Assembly: GCF_039634785.1 (NCBI RefSeq)
Contig: NZ_JBBIAB010000015.1
Span: forward strand, 1-64,000
Source: Tistrella mobilis
GTDB lineage: Bacteria > Pseudomonadota > Alphaproteobacteria > Tistrellales > Tistrellaceae
DNA length: 64,000 bases
Direction of reading: 5' to 3'
The notes under the pieces are model-generated. The model did not search any database. It was not told where the DNA came from and saw only the letters and a program-made list of their open reading frames with translations. Shown in pieces: positions 16,437 to 24,955 of the stretch. The position numbers and the translations under genes are program-made. Within the stretch, counting starts at the first letter, position 1; every line of letters begins with the position of its first letter.

Positions 16437-16697
16437 TCACTCGTCCAGAATCTCCTCGCGCTGTTCCTCATACTCGTCGGGCGTGATCGCGCCCTTGTCA
16501 TAGGCGCCCTTCATGTCGGTCAGCGCCTCGCCCTTGGTGCGGCCGTCGACCGCGACCGAGTCGTCGCCCCCACCGCAGGCGGCAAGCCCGGTGGCCAGAC
16601 CCATGGCGACCACGGCCGCCGCCAGCATGCGCAGGGGGCGGCGGGCGGCGGCGTTATCGGCGGCGGTGACCTCGGTGGTTTCGGCTTCGCGATACAT
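16437..16697 (-). CDS. small lipoprotein with SHOCT-like C-terminal domain
   Basis: An 86-residue protein with a hydrophobic segment (about residues 22-40) ending in a lipobox (GLAAC), so it is probably lipid-anchored. The C-terminus, LTDMKGAYDKGAITPDEYEE, is a SHOCT motif, a short helical oligomerisation module. The start MYREAET has GGAG 8 nt upstream. Function unknown. Confidence 0.7.
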   Translation of the reverse strand: MYREAETTEVTAADNAAARRPLRMLAAAVVAMGLATGLAACGGGDDSVAVDGRTKGEALTDMKGAYDKGAITPDEYEEQREEILDE

Positions 16698-16918
16698 GAT
16701 CGGGCTCCATTCCGGTTGGCTCATGAACCGGAACTGGGCCATCCGGCCCCCGCCCTCAAGCGCTGCACGGTCTTGTCACCGCCTTGGCGCCGTGCCGTCA
16801 CGGGGCGGCACCCTCTGCCCCCGAATGGACATGGAACCCGAAGATCGAGGGGGAGGAACGACGAAGCCGCCGCTGCGAATGACCCTGATCGGGCCGGCAG
16901 CGACGGCTTCGGAGAAGA

Positions 16919-16994
16919 TGGTGCCCAGGGGCGGATTTGAACCACCGACACGCGGATTTTCAATCCGCTGCTCTACCAACTGAGCTACCTGGGC
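16919..16994 (-). tRNA. tRNA-Phe (GAA)
   Basis: A 76-nt cloverleaf on the minus strand beginning GCCCAGGTAGCTCAG. The anticodon stem GCGGA/TCCGC encloses TTGAAAA with anticodon GAA. T-arm GGTTCGAATCC and an encoded CCA are present. Confidence 0.97.
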
Positions 16995-17154
16995 GTGTCC
17001 CGCTGCGGCGTCGGCCGCGGCGTGGGTCGGGTTATAGGGCAAAGCCGGACGGCTGTAAAGCGCCGTTTTCAGCGAAAATGAACATCCGATGACGATGGTT
17101 GATCCGTCAAAGGGTTGGCCCGGAACCACCCCCGCCAAAGGGCGTGGCCGCGCC

Positions 17155-17382
17155 TCAATGCTTCAGGCTGTCGGCCGACCACAGCTCGCTGTCGGCCTCT
17201 TCCGCCGGGCCGCCGGCCACGACGTAATTGCCGCTCAGCCAGCGGTTCAGATCGATATCGGCGCAGCGCTTGCAGCAGAACGGCCGATAGCGGGCGAGTT
17301 CCGGATCGGGCTTGCGCGGGCGGCCGCAGACCGGGCAGCTGCCCTGGCCGGCGGTGGCGTCATGGGTGTGGTCATGGCTCAT
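17155..17382 (-). CDS. yacG: zinc-binding protein YacG (DNA gyrase inhibitor family)
   Basis: A 75-residue protein with the YacG four-cysteine site C-x2-C ... C-x3-C (SCPVCGRP and PFCCKRCADIDLNRWL). E. coli YacG binds zinc and inhibits DNA gyrase. It sits between tRNA-Phe and the RNase E/G gene, its usual alphaproteobacterial neighbourhood. The first cluster is preceded by a His-rich start (MSHDHTHD). Confidence 0.92.
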   Translation of the reverse strand: MSHDHTHDATAGQGSCPVCGRPRKPDPELARYRPFCCKRCADIDLNRWLSGNYVVAGGPAEEADSELWSADSLKH

Positions 17383-17445
17383 GGGATCGGTCCCCTCTTC
17401 CGGGACGCCGGCGTCCGGAAGGCGGGCTTCCGGGATGGGGGCGGC

Positions 17446-19077
17446 TCAATCCCGCTCCACCAGATCGAAGGCATCGCGGGCAAGCGCCGGATCGGCGCGC
17501 ACCTCCAGCACGGCGTCGGTCAGTTCGGCCACCGCCTCGACCATGCCGAGGCGGGGTTCGGTCAACAGCGCCGCCACTTCCGGCGCCGCCATCACCGTCA
17601 GCGCCCGGGCGGCCACCTTGCCCGGCCGGGGGCGGAGCAGCAGGCGGCGCGCGGCGCGCATCACTTCATATGCGACCGTCTCGGCGGATTTCACCCGGCC
17701 GGTGCCGCCGCAGGCCTGGCAATCCTCGGTCAGCACCTGGGCCAGGCTCTCGCGGCCGCGCTTGCGGGTCATCTGAACCAGGCCCAGTTCGGACATCGGC
17801 AGCACGGTGGTCGCGGCCCGGTCGCCGACCATCGCGGCACGGAAGGCGTCATAAAGCTTCTGGCGGTTCTCCGCCCGCTCCATGTCGATGAAATCGATGA
17901 CGATCAGCCCGCCCAGATTGCGCAGGCGCAGCTGATGGGCGATGACCTCGGCGGCTTCCAGATTGGTGTGCAGGACCGTCGCTTCCTGGTCGGCCTCGCC
18001 GACGAACCGCCCGGTGTTCACGTCGATCGCGGTCAGCGCCTCGGTCTGGTCGATGACGACGAAGCCGCCCGACGGCAGCCGCACCCGCGGCTGCAGGGCC
18101 TCGGCGATCACCTCTTCGACGTCGAACACCTCGAACAGCGCTTCGGGGCGGTCCCAGAGGCGGATGCGATCTTCCAGATGCGGCATGAAGCGGCGGGCGA
18201 AGACCAGCGCGCGTTCATAGGCCACCGGCTCGTCGACCAGGATTTCCGCCACGCCTTCCTGCGCCTGATCGCGCAGCGCCCGCAGCAGCGGATCCAGGTC
18301 CAGATGCAGCGGCCGGGGCGCGCCCCCGCGGGCGGCAGAGGCTTCCAGATCCGCCCACAGCGTGCGCAGATACTGGGCATCGGCCTGAAGTTCCTCGGGC
18401 GTCGCCCCTTCGGCGGCGGTGCGGACGATGAAGCCCCCCTCCCCCGCCTCGGCCAGGGGCTGCACGATATCGTGCAGGCGCTGGCGCTCGGCCTCGCTCT
18501 CGATCCGGCGCGACACCCCCACCCCACCCTGAAAGGGGGTGAAGACCAGATGCCGGCCGGGCAGGCTGATATTGGCGGTCAGCCGCGCGCCCTTGCCTTT
18601 CACCGCATCCTTGGTGACCTGGACCATGATCTGGTCGCCATCGGCCACGCAGTCGCCGATGGTCAGCCGGCGCGGGCGGGCATGGGGCACCGGGGCCAGG
18701 CTGGCCGCGACCTCGGGCTCTTCGGCATCCTCGTCGGGTTCCAGCGCCGCGGTCACCGCGGCGGCCGCAGCAGCGGCGGCGGCGGCCGAGGCGGCAGCCG
18801 CTTCGGCCGCCTCTCGCGACAGGCGTTCGGCTGCCGCCCTGGCCCGCGGCAGCACGCGGGCATCATCGGCATGCAGGAAGGCGTTGCGCCCCAGCCCCAC
18901 GCCGACGAAGGCCGCCTGCATGCCCGGCAGCACGCGCGACACCTTGCCCAGATAGATATTGCCGACCGCGCTGCGATGGGCCTGGCGTTCGATCACGACA
19001 TCCACCACGCGATCGCCCTCGATAAGCGCGACGCGGGTTTCGTGTTCCGCCTGGTCGATCAGCAGCCGGTTGGTCAT
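17446..19077 (-). CDS. rng: ribonuclease E/G family endoribonuclease
   Basis: A 543-residue RNase G-like enzyme involved in rRNA maturation and mRNA decay. It has an N-terminal S1 region (GNIYLGKVSRVLPGMQAAFV), the catalytic DNase-I-like block with TAIDVNTGRFVG and IVIDFIDM, and the zinc-link CQACGGTG. An Ala-rich low-complexity insert (about residues 78-137, with a run of ten Ala) splits the S1 domain. The start overlaps the maf stop (ATGA). The long C-terminal scaffold of RNase E is absent, which favours RNase G. Confidence 0.93.
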   Translation of the reverse strand: MTNRLLIDQAEHETRVALIEGDRVVDVVIERQAHRSAVGNIYLGKVSRVLPGMQAAFVGVGLGRNAFLHADDARVLPRARAAAERLSREAAEAAAASAAAAAAAAAAVTAALEPDEDAEEPEVAASLAPVPHARPRRLTIGDCVADGDQIMVQVTKDAVKGKGARLTANISLPGRHLVFTPFQGGVGVSRRIESEAERQRLHDIVQPLAEAGEGGFIVRTAAEGATPEELQADAQYLRTLWADLEASAARGGAPRPLHLDLDPLLRALRDQAQEGVAEILVDEPVAYERALVFARRFMPHLEDRIRLWDRPEALFEVFDVEEVIAEALQPRVRLPSGGFVVIDQTEALTAIDVNTGRFVGEADQEATVLHTNLEAAEVIAHQLRLRNLGGLIVIDFIDMERAENRQKLYDAFRAAMVGDRAATTVLPMSELGLVQMTRKRGRESLAQVLTEDCQACGGTGRVKSAETVAYEVMRAARRLLLRPRPGKVAARALTVMAAPEVAALLTEPRLGMVEAVAELTDAVLEVRADPALARDAFDLVERD

Positions 19078-19799
19078 GGGGTGGCCTCTCCGGTCATCGG
19101 GCTGGCATCGGCAGCGGTGATGTCGATGCCGGATGCCGCCAGCAGCACCGCGGTCTCGACCAGCGGCAGCCCGACGACATTGGGATACGACCCGCTGACG
19201 AACGGAATGAAGGCGGCCGCCCGGCCCTGGATGGCATAGCCGCCGGCCTTGCCCGCCCATTCGCCCGAGGCGAGATAGGCGCGGAATTCGGCCTCGGACA
19301 GGCGCTTGAAGCCGACCTGGGTGGTCACCAGCCGCGACCGCGCGCGGCCGTCGGCATCGATCACGCACAGCCCGCCATGCACCCGGTGCCGGCGCCCCGA
19401 CAGCAATTCCAGAAAGCGCCGCGCTTCGGCCGCATCACGCGGCTTGCCCAGCGCCCGCCGCCCGGCGGCCACCACCGTGTCGGCCGCCAGCACCACGGCC
19501 CCATCGGCCAGGGCCCCCAGGGCCGCACGGGCCGCCATGGCCTTGGCGATCGCCAGGCGCAGGGCCAGCGCGCGGGGGGCTTCGTCCTTGAGCGGGGTTT
19601 CGTCGATATCGGCGGCCTGGACCAGATCGGGCACCAGGCCGATCTGCTTCAGCAGATCCAGCCGGCGCGGCGAGGCCGAGGCGAGCACCAGGCGTGGACG
19701 CGCGAAACGACCGCCCGGGCCATGATCGCCCGCCGGTCCGCCGTCCCCCGCTCCGCCGGTGCAACCGCCGGCGGCGGCCGCTTCGTCGGGCGCGGACAC
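19074..19799 (-). CDS. maf: Maf-like nucleotide pyrophosphatase
   Basis: The Maf/YhdE family hydrolyses non-canonical or modified nucleoside triphosphates. Motifs are LASASPRRLDLLKQ near the N-terminus, VLAADTVV, and EWAGKAGGYAIQG. The frame has no ATG. I used GTG at 19799, 8 nt after the infA stop with GAGG upstream, giving 241 residues, which is longer than the usual 200 because of a Gly/Ala-rich leader. A GTG at 19688 right before LASASPRR would give a classic length. Coupling to infA and rng is likely. Confidence 0.85.
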   Translation of the reverse strand: MSAPDEAAAAGGCTGGAGDGGPAGDHGPGGRFARPRLVLASASPRRLDLLKQIGLVPDLVQAADIDETPLKDEAPRALALRLAIAKAMAARAALGALADGAVVLAADTVVAAGRRALGKPRDAAEARRFLELLSGRRHRVHGGLCVIDADGRARSRLVTTQVGFKRLSEAEFRAYLASGEWAGKAGGYAIQGRAAAFIPFVSGSYPNVVGLPLVETAVLLAASGIDITAADASPMTGEATP

Positions 19800-19807
19800 G
19801 CCGCGCC

Positions 19808-20026
19808 TCACTTGAAGCGGTAGGTGATACGTCCCTTGGTCAGGTCGTAGGGGGTCATCTCGACCGTCACCCGGTCGCCCGCCAGGACCCGGATGCGGTT
19901 CTTGCGCATCTTGCCCGAGGTATGGGCCAGGATCTCGTGCTCGTTGTCGAGCTTCACGCGAAACATCGCGTTGGGCAGCAGCTCCGTGACGGTGCCCTGG
20001 AATTCGATAACGTCTTCCTTCGCCAT
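19808..20026 (-). CDS. infA: translation initiation factor IF-1
   Basis: A 72-residue OB-fold protein, full length, starting [13 protein letters not shown]. It helps position initiator tRNA on the 30S subunit. In most Alphaproteobacteria it follows a low-molecular-weight phosphatase gene directly. Here that partner lies 4.4 kb upstream. Confidence 0.98.
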   Translation of the reverse strand: MAKEDVIEFQGTVTELLPNAMFRVKLDNEHEILAHTSGKMRKNRIRVLAGDRVTVEMTPYDLTKGRITYRFK

Positions 20027-20192
20027 GTAACCTTCTGCTTCCGTATGGAACTTGGGGGAAAACCGAACGCACGCGCCGCACGCGGCGGTCGCCGCGGCGG
20101 CGCGGGAAACTTTTGCGGGATCCGGCGACGGGATAAGCGCCCGCCGGAAACGAGCGGCGAATTATCGACCGGAGGCGTCCGGGACGCAACCT

Positions 20193-20603
20193 TTATCGGT
20201 GATGCGCCCCCAAGGGTGCCGCCATCGTGACCGCGTCGACCATGTCGGTCATCACCTTCACCATCCCCCGACGCAGATGCCGCGGCAGCCTGCCACAGGC
20301 TTCGACAAGGCAAACCACCTCCGGGTCGGATGACCAGGTCAGGCGATCAGTAACTCCCGGTTCGCCCGGGATCGCCACATCGACCCCATCCATGAAGGTC
20401 AGAGGACTCACCCCCAGCGCATGCGCGATGCCGAACAGGCGCGAGACCGATACGCGGTTATGCCCCCGTTCATACTTTTGAATCTGCTGAAAGGTTACGC
20501 CGACGCGATCGCCAAGTTCCGCCTGGGTCAGGCCTGATGCCTGCCGCCATGCCCTGATCCTCTGCCCCACCAGACGGTCAACACCCGAATAGTCGATCAA
20601 CAC
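20193..20603 (-). CDS. XRE-family transcriptional regulator (first copy)
   Basis: A 136-residue protein with an N-terminal Cro/C1-type HTH (GQRIRAWRQASGLTQAELG then FQQIQKYERGHNRVS) and a short C-terminal helical region. The start is a GTG with GGGGAG 9 nt upstream. Similar short XRE proteins are frequent in Alphaproteobacteria. An operator-like inverted repeat lies about 100 bp upstream. It is paralogous in layout to the XRE gene at 22926-23420. Confidence 0.85.
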   Translation of the reverse strand: MLIDYSGVDRLVGQRIRAWRQASGLTQAELGDRVGVTFQQIQKYERGHNRVSVSRLFGIAHALGVSPLTFMDGVDVAIPGEPGVTDRLTWSSDPEVVCLVEACGRLPRHLRRGMVKVMTDMVDAVTMAAPLGAHHR

Positions 20604-20700
20604 ACCGATATCTCCCCCGAAATGCCCGGTACGCCAGAAAGCCAGGGCTGTTTTCGCAACGATACGCTGCCGAAATATTCCATTTGGTTGTCGTGTCAGG

Positions 20701-20727
20701 CCATTCATATTATCTGCGATTGAATGT
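20701..20727. promoter_or_regulatory. operator-like inverted repeat, copy 1
   Basis: The arms CCATTCA and TGAATGT are 13 bp apart, with an AT-rich centre. It matches copy 2 at 22024-22050 at 23 of 27 positions. It lies upstream of the first XRE gene and just beyond the MFS gene's stop codon. A LysR-type binding site (T-N11-A-like) is a reasonable reading. Confidence 0.6.
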
Positions 20728-20731
20728 GAGG

Positions 20732-21934
20732 TTATGACGTCTCCTGCTGCATCAGCGCGAAGCCCGCCCCGAGAAGCAGCGCCACGGCCGAGACCGCCAG
20801 CCCCGCCTGCAGCCCGCCCAGATCGGCGAACCAGCCGGCGACGACCGGGCCGGCCGTCTGGCCGGCTGCAAACAGCAGGGTGAAGACGGCGACCGCCCGC
20901 CCCCAGGCTTCCCGCGGCAGGGATTTGCGCAGGAAGGCGGTCGCTGCGGCAGGCGTGATGAAGAAGGCGCCGCCGAACAGCACGGCCGAAACCAGCATCA
21001 ATGGCAGCGACGCCCCCAGAAGCGGCAGGGCCGCACCGATGGCGACCACCAGGATGGTGGCAGCCATCGGCCGGCCGCCGGACCACTCGGCAAGCGGGCG
21101 CCGCCAGAAGCGGTGAGAACAGGCGGTGAAGACGCCCAGCACCACCCAGACGAGGGCCATCCGGGTCGCGGATGCACCCGCTTCGGCCATCCAGGCCATG
21201 ACGAAGGTCATGTACCCGATATAGCCGAAGGCGAAGAGCAGATAGCCGGCGGCAAGCCAGCGGAAACGGGCCAGCGACCATCGGGCCGACGACAATGCAG
21301 ACGGCGCGTCCGAGCGGGGCTGGACAGGCACGGCCCGGGCCGCCGCCCGGGTTCCAAGACAGCAGGCGGCCGACAGCAGGCCCAGAACCAGCCATGCCGC
21401 ATGCCATCCACCATCGCCATAGATCGTGAAAAGCCAGGGCAACGCGCCACCCGCGAGCGCAATACCCAGCCCCCCACCCGAGAAATAGACCGCGATCGCC
21501 TGCGCGGCACGCCGGGGATCGCCGTCGCCGATGCCGGCTGCGAGCACACCGCCCGAGATGAAGACCAGGGCCCCGCCGATGCCGGCAACCGCCCGCAGGG
21601 CCAGCAGAAGCAGATGATCGACCACCACGCCCGACGCGATCAGCGCGACCGCCGTCATGACCATGCCCGGATTGAACAGCCGCCGGGCGCCGACCCGATC
21701 GATCAGGGCCAGTGTCGCCACCGCGCCGGCCAGGTAGCCAAGCGCGTTGGCGGTGTTGACCTGGCCGGCCTGAGTATAGGTCCAGTCAAGATCATTGCGC
21801 ATCGCCGGCAGGATCAGGGCGAAGGCGAAGCGGGCAAGCCCGTTGGACGCCGCCGGACCAAGTGACAGGCCCAGTGCCACCAGGTATTCGCGCCGCAATA
21901 CATGCTGATCATTCACAAGCTGCCTCCGGAACAT
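20732..21934 (-). CDS. MFS transporter, YbfB/YjiJ family
   Basis: A 400-residue inner-membrane protein with about 12 hydrophobic segments, beginning LVALGLSLGPAASNGLARFAFALI and containing the family-typical FSGGGLGIALAGG. YbfB/YjiJ proteins are predicted exporters of unknown substrate. CCGGAG precedes the ATG by about 5 nt. It is divergent from a LysR gene and shares a 156-bp intergenic region with an inverted repeat, so control by that regulator is likely. The substrate cannot be read from sequence. Confidence 0.85.
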   Translation of the reverse strand: MFRRQLVNDQHVLRREYLVALGLSLGPAASNGLARFAFALILPAMRNDLDWTYTQAGQVNTANALGYLAGAVATLALIDRVGARRLFNPGMVMTAVALIASGVVVDHLLLLALRAVAGIGGALVFISGGVLAAGIGDGDPRRAAQAIAVYFSGGGLGIALAGGALPWLFTIYGDGGWHAAWLVLGLLSAACCLGTRAAARAVPVQPRSDAPSALSSARWSLARFRWLAAGYLLFAFGYIGYMTFVMAWMAEAGASATRMALVWVVLGVFTACSHRFWRRPLAEWSGGRPMAATILVVAIGAALPLLGASLPLMLVSAVLFGGAFFITPAAATAFLRKSLPREAWGRAVAVFTLLFAAGQTAGPVVAGWFADLGGLQAGLAVSAVALLLGAGFALMQQETS

Positions 21935-22023
21935 CGACTCCGGAGAGCGTGAGTTTTCGATCGAGCCAAGCCGTCATACCCACGCCCTCCCCGGCACAGG
22001 GTCACATCCATGGCTGGCAGCGG

Positions 22024-22050
22024 CCATTCATTTAATCTACGATTGAATGG
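22024..22050. promoter_or_regulatory. operator-like inverted repeat, copy 2
   Basis: CCATTCA and TGAATGG form perfect 7-bp arms 13 bp apart, in the divergent region between the MFS gene and the first LysR gene. It is almost identical to copy 1 at 20701. A related half-site CCATTCAATTAAACAG occurs at 23484, upstream of the second LysR gene. Confidence 0.65.
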
Positions 22051-22090
22051 CAGAAATTTGTGATGGCAGTCCCTGAGGACCAAGACCCGG

Positions 22091-23005
22091 ATGTTCCCGT
22101 CGATGAGGGCGCTTCGTGCGGTGGAAGCCGCCGCGCGCCATCGCAGCTTCACCGGCGCCGCCACCGAACTGGGCCTCACCCATGGCGCGGTGGCCCAGCA
22201 GGTCCGGGGGCTGGAAGCCGATCTCGGCCGGCGGCTGTTCGAGCGGCAGGGCCATGAGATGGTTCCGACCAATGCATGCGCCGAACTCGCCACCGCCATC
22301 CGTCAGATCCTGGCGACGCTGGATGCCGCCCTGCGCCAGGCCGGGGGGCGGCCGTCGACCGGCACGCTCACCATCAGCACCCTGCCGGCCTTCGCGACCC
22401 GCTGGCTGATCCCCCGTCTGCCCGGTTTCACCAGCCGATATCCCGACATAGACGTCGCGGTCCGCGCCACGCAGGAGCTGGAGCCGCCCGGGCGCGACGG
22501 CATCGTGGCCGCCATCCGCTATGGTCGCGGCCCCTGGCCGGGGCTGACCGCCCGGCGCCTGTTCGGCGAGCAGCTGTTCCCGGTCTGCGCCCCCGGTTTC
22601 CGGAATGGCAGACTGCCGGAACGGCCGGCGGATCTGGCGACGCTGCCGCTGCTGCGCCATCCGCGCCAGCCCTGGTCGCCCTGGTTCCAGGCGGCGGGGT
22701 TGCGCCTGCCCGAACCGGCCCGCGGCCCGCTCTTCTCCGAGATGTCGCTGCTGCTGGAAGCCGCGGCCGCCGGCCAGGGCATCGCGCTGGCCCGTGCCGC
22801 CCTGGTGGAGGGCGACCTGGCCGGAGGCCGGCTGGTGCGCCTGTTCGACATCGACTGCCCCGACCAGTTCGCCTATCACCTGGTCTGGCGGATGGCGGAA
22901 GACGAAGATCCGCGCCTCGCCGCCTTCACCGCCTGGCTGGACGACGTGACTGCCGGTCCGCCGCAGGACGATCGGCTGCACAGCGATCGGTCGCAAGGGC
23001 GCTGA
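22091..23005 (+). CDS. LysR-family regulator, GcvA-like (first copy)
   Basis: A 304-residue LTTR. The HTH reads RHRSFTGAATELGLTHGAVAQQV. The effector domain carries the GcvA-group hallmarks PWSPWFQAAG and AAIRYGRGPWPGL. It is divergent from the MFS exporter and likely controls it through the inverted repeat between them. The 3' end overlaps the convergent XRE gene by 80 bp. It is a clear paralog of the LysR protein at 23535-24437. Confidence 0.9.
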   Translation: MFPSMRALRAVEAAARHRSFTGAATELGLTHGAVAQQVRGLEADLGRRLFERQGHEMVPTNACAELATAIRQILATLDAALRQAGGRPSTGTLTISTLPAFATRWLIPRLPGFTSRYPDIDVAVRATQELEPPGRDGIVAAIRYGRGPWPGLTARRLFGEQLFPVCAPGFRNGRLPERPADLATLPLLRHPRQPWSPWFQAAGLRLPEPARGPLFSEMSLLLEAAAAGQGIALARAALVEGDLAGGRLVRLFDIDCPDQFAYHLVWRMAEDEDPRLAAFTAWLDDVTAGPPQDDRLHSDRSQGR

Positions 23006-23420
23006 TCAGGCACATCAGGGCGCGCCGGGCGGCCGGATCGGGAATGTCGCGCAGACTGTCACGCATCGCCACCACAGCGGAAACGGTCGGCGGCTGCGGC
23101 ATCTGCGGCGCCTGCGATGCCTGCAGGCGGGGGGCGCCATACAGGATCTCTTCCACCGGAACCTCGAACAGTTCCGCCAGGCGGACCACAGCCCCCGCGC
23201 TGATACGGTTGATGCCCTGTTCATACTTGCGCATCTGCTGGAAGCTCACCCCCAGCACCTCGGCGCAGCGGCTCTGGCTCAGCCTGCGGGCCCGCCGAAG
23301 GACGCTGATCCGGGCGCCGATCGCCCGGTCCAGCACCCGCACCCGTTCCACCGGGGCCGGAGCGCCATCCGGCCGGTCGGGCATCTCGCGGTTCGTATCG
23401 ATCGACTGGGCCGGCTTCAT
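22926..23420 (-). CDS. XRE-family transcriptional regulator (second copy)
   Basis: A 164-residue protein with a Cro/C1-type HTH (IGARISVLRRARRLSQSRC then FQQMRKYEQGINRIS) after a 30-residue leader. Its 3' end overlaps that of the first LysR gene by 80 bp on the opposite strand. GAGG lies about 8 nt before the ATG. It is divergent from the second LysR gene, mirroring the first pair. Targets unknown. Confidence 0.82.
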   Translation of the reverse strand: MKPAQSIDTNREMPDRPDGAPAPVERVRVLDRAIGARISVLRRARRLSQSRCAEVLGVSFQQMRKYEQGINRISAGAVVRLAELFEVPVEEILYGAPRLQASQAPQMPQPPTVSAVVAMRDSLRDIPDPAARRALMCLISALATDRCAADRPAADRQSRRPARR

Positions 23421-23534
23421 TCCCAAACCTCGCAGGCAACGTTCCGAAGACGGTGGAATCATCCCATTCTGGAAGCGGCGGACCCATTCAATTAAACAGG
23501 AAAACGTCGTGAGGTTTTCTAACGGAGCCGGTGC

Positions 23535-24437
23535 ATGCCCCATCTGCCATCGCTGAAGGCGCTGCGCGCGCTGGACGCCGCCGTCCGGCATCGCAGCTTC
23601 ACCCGCGCCGGCGAAGAGCTGGGCCTGACCCATGGCGCGATCAGCCAGCAGATCCGCAGCCTGGAGAACCTGGTCGGGCATCAGCTGTTCATCCGGCGGG
23701 GCAACGACATGGACCCGACGCCCGCCGCGACCGACCTGGCCCGCAGCGTGGCCCGCGGGCTGGAACTGCTGACCGGCAGCTTCGCGGCCTTCGGGGCCGG
23801 TGCGGTGCGCAAGCGCATCGCCCTGGGCATGCCCCAGGACTTTGCCGTGGCCTGGATGATCCCGCGCCTCGGCGGCTTCACCACCCGCTTTCCGGCGCTC
23901 GACATCCATCTCCGCACCGGTCCGACCTTCGACGACCCGGGAACCGGTGCCATCGATCTCGCCATCCGCCAGGGCCGCGGCCCCTGGCCGGGCTTCTGGA
24001 CCGACCGGCTGTTCCCGGACCCGATTTTTGCGGTCGCCGCCCCCGGTTTCAATCAGGGCCGCCTGCCGCCACGGCCGGAAGATCTGGACGGCCTGCCCCT
24101 GCTGCGCCGGGCGGGCCTGCCCTGGTCCCCCTGGTTTGCCGCTGCCGGCATCGACCTGCCCGAACCGGCAGCCGGGCCGGTCTTTGCCGATTCGCTGCCG
24201 CTGCTGGCCGCCGCCACGGCCGGACAGGGGATCGCGCTGACCCGCCGGCTTGCGGCCACGCCGGATCTGGCGGCCGGCCGGCTGGTGCGCCTGTTCGAGG
24301 TGGAAATCGACGATGGCCGCGCCTGGCACCTGCTCAGCCGGCCGCGCGACCATGCCGATCAGACGCTGATGGCCGTCCGCACCCGTCTTCTTGAAGAGGC
24401 CGCCGCAAGCTGGCGCGCCCCGACGACAGCCACCTGA
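23535..24437 (+). CDS. LysR-family regulator, GcvA-like (second copy)
   Basis: A 300-residue LTTR with HTH RHRSFTRAGEELGLTHGAISQQI and the same PWSPWFAAAGI and AIRQGRGPWPGFW blocks as the first copy. CGGAG lies about 9 nt upstream of the ATG. It probably arose by duplication of an ancestral LysR/XRE pair. No structural gene is divergent from it except the second XRE gene, which may be its target. Confidence 0.9.
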   Translation: MPHLPSLKALRALDAAVRHRSFTRAGEELGLTHGAISQQIRSLENLVGHQLFIRRGNDMDPTPAATDLARSVARGLELLTGSFAAFGAGAVRKRIALGMPQDFAVAWMIPRLGGFTTRFPALDIHLRTGPTFDDPGTGAIDLAIRQGRGPWPGFWTDRLFPDPIFAVAAPGFNQGRLPPRPEDLDGLPLLRRAGLPWSPWFAAAGIDLPEPAAGPVFADSLPLLAAATAGQGIALTRRLAATPDLAAGRLVRLFEVEIDDGRAWHLLSRPRDHADQTLMAVRTRLLEEAAASWRAPTTAT

Positions 24438-24469
24438 CCCGCGACCGCCCCATCCTGCAGCCGGCCATC

Positions 24470-24955
24470 CTAGACCGCCACCGACCCCGCCGGCGGAAAG
24501 CGCTCGCGGATGCGGCGCATCAGCTGGTCGCGGACGCCGCGATAGGCATCCAGGCGCTGCTCGCGGCTGCCTTCGGCGACCGAGGGGTCGAAGGTCGGCC
24601 AGTATTCCACCTCGCAGGCCATGTCGCGGGTCAGGTCCACGGCCTTGTGCTGGGCCTCGGGCGACAGCGATACGATCAGGTCATAGGACCCGTCTTCCAG
24701 GTCGTCGAAGGTCTTGGGCCGATGACGGGAGATGTCGACGCCCATCTCTTCGGCCACCGCCACTGCGAAGGGATCGATCGGGGCGGTGCGCACGCCGACG
24801 CTGTCGACGAAGATCCGCCGGCCGTGGAACAGCTTCAGCATGCCTTCGGCGAGGGGGGAACGGATGGAGTTCAACGTGCAGCAGAACAGCACGCTGGACG
24901 GCGTCCTCAGCCTTCCCGTTCCGGCCGGTACCTGCAGCCCAGCCCCGCCCCTCAT
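24470..24955 (-). CDS. low-molecular-weight protein-tyrosine-phosphatase/arsenate reductase family
   Basis: A 161-residue protein. The phosphate-binding loop is C-x5-R-S in FCCTLNSIRSPLAEG, and a C-terminal acid region (WPTFDPSV) supplies the general-acid Asp. Neighbouring alphaproteobacterial genomes place this family between UPF0262 and infA. The start overlaps the UPF0262 stop (ATGA). Whether it acts on phosphotyrosine or arsenate cannot be told. It lacks obvious extra arsenate-reductase cysteines. Confidence 0.85.
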   Translation of the reverse strand: MRGGAGLQVPAGTGRLRTPSSVLFCCTLNSIRSPLAEGMLKLFHGRRIFVDSVGVRTAPIDPFAVAVAEEMGVDISRHRPKTFDDLEDGSYDLIVSLSPEAQHKAVDLTRDMACEVEYWPTFDPSVAEGSREQRLDAYRGVRDQLMRRIRERFPPAGSVAV

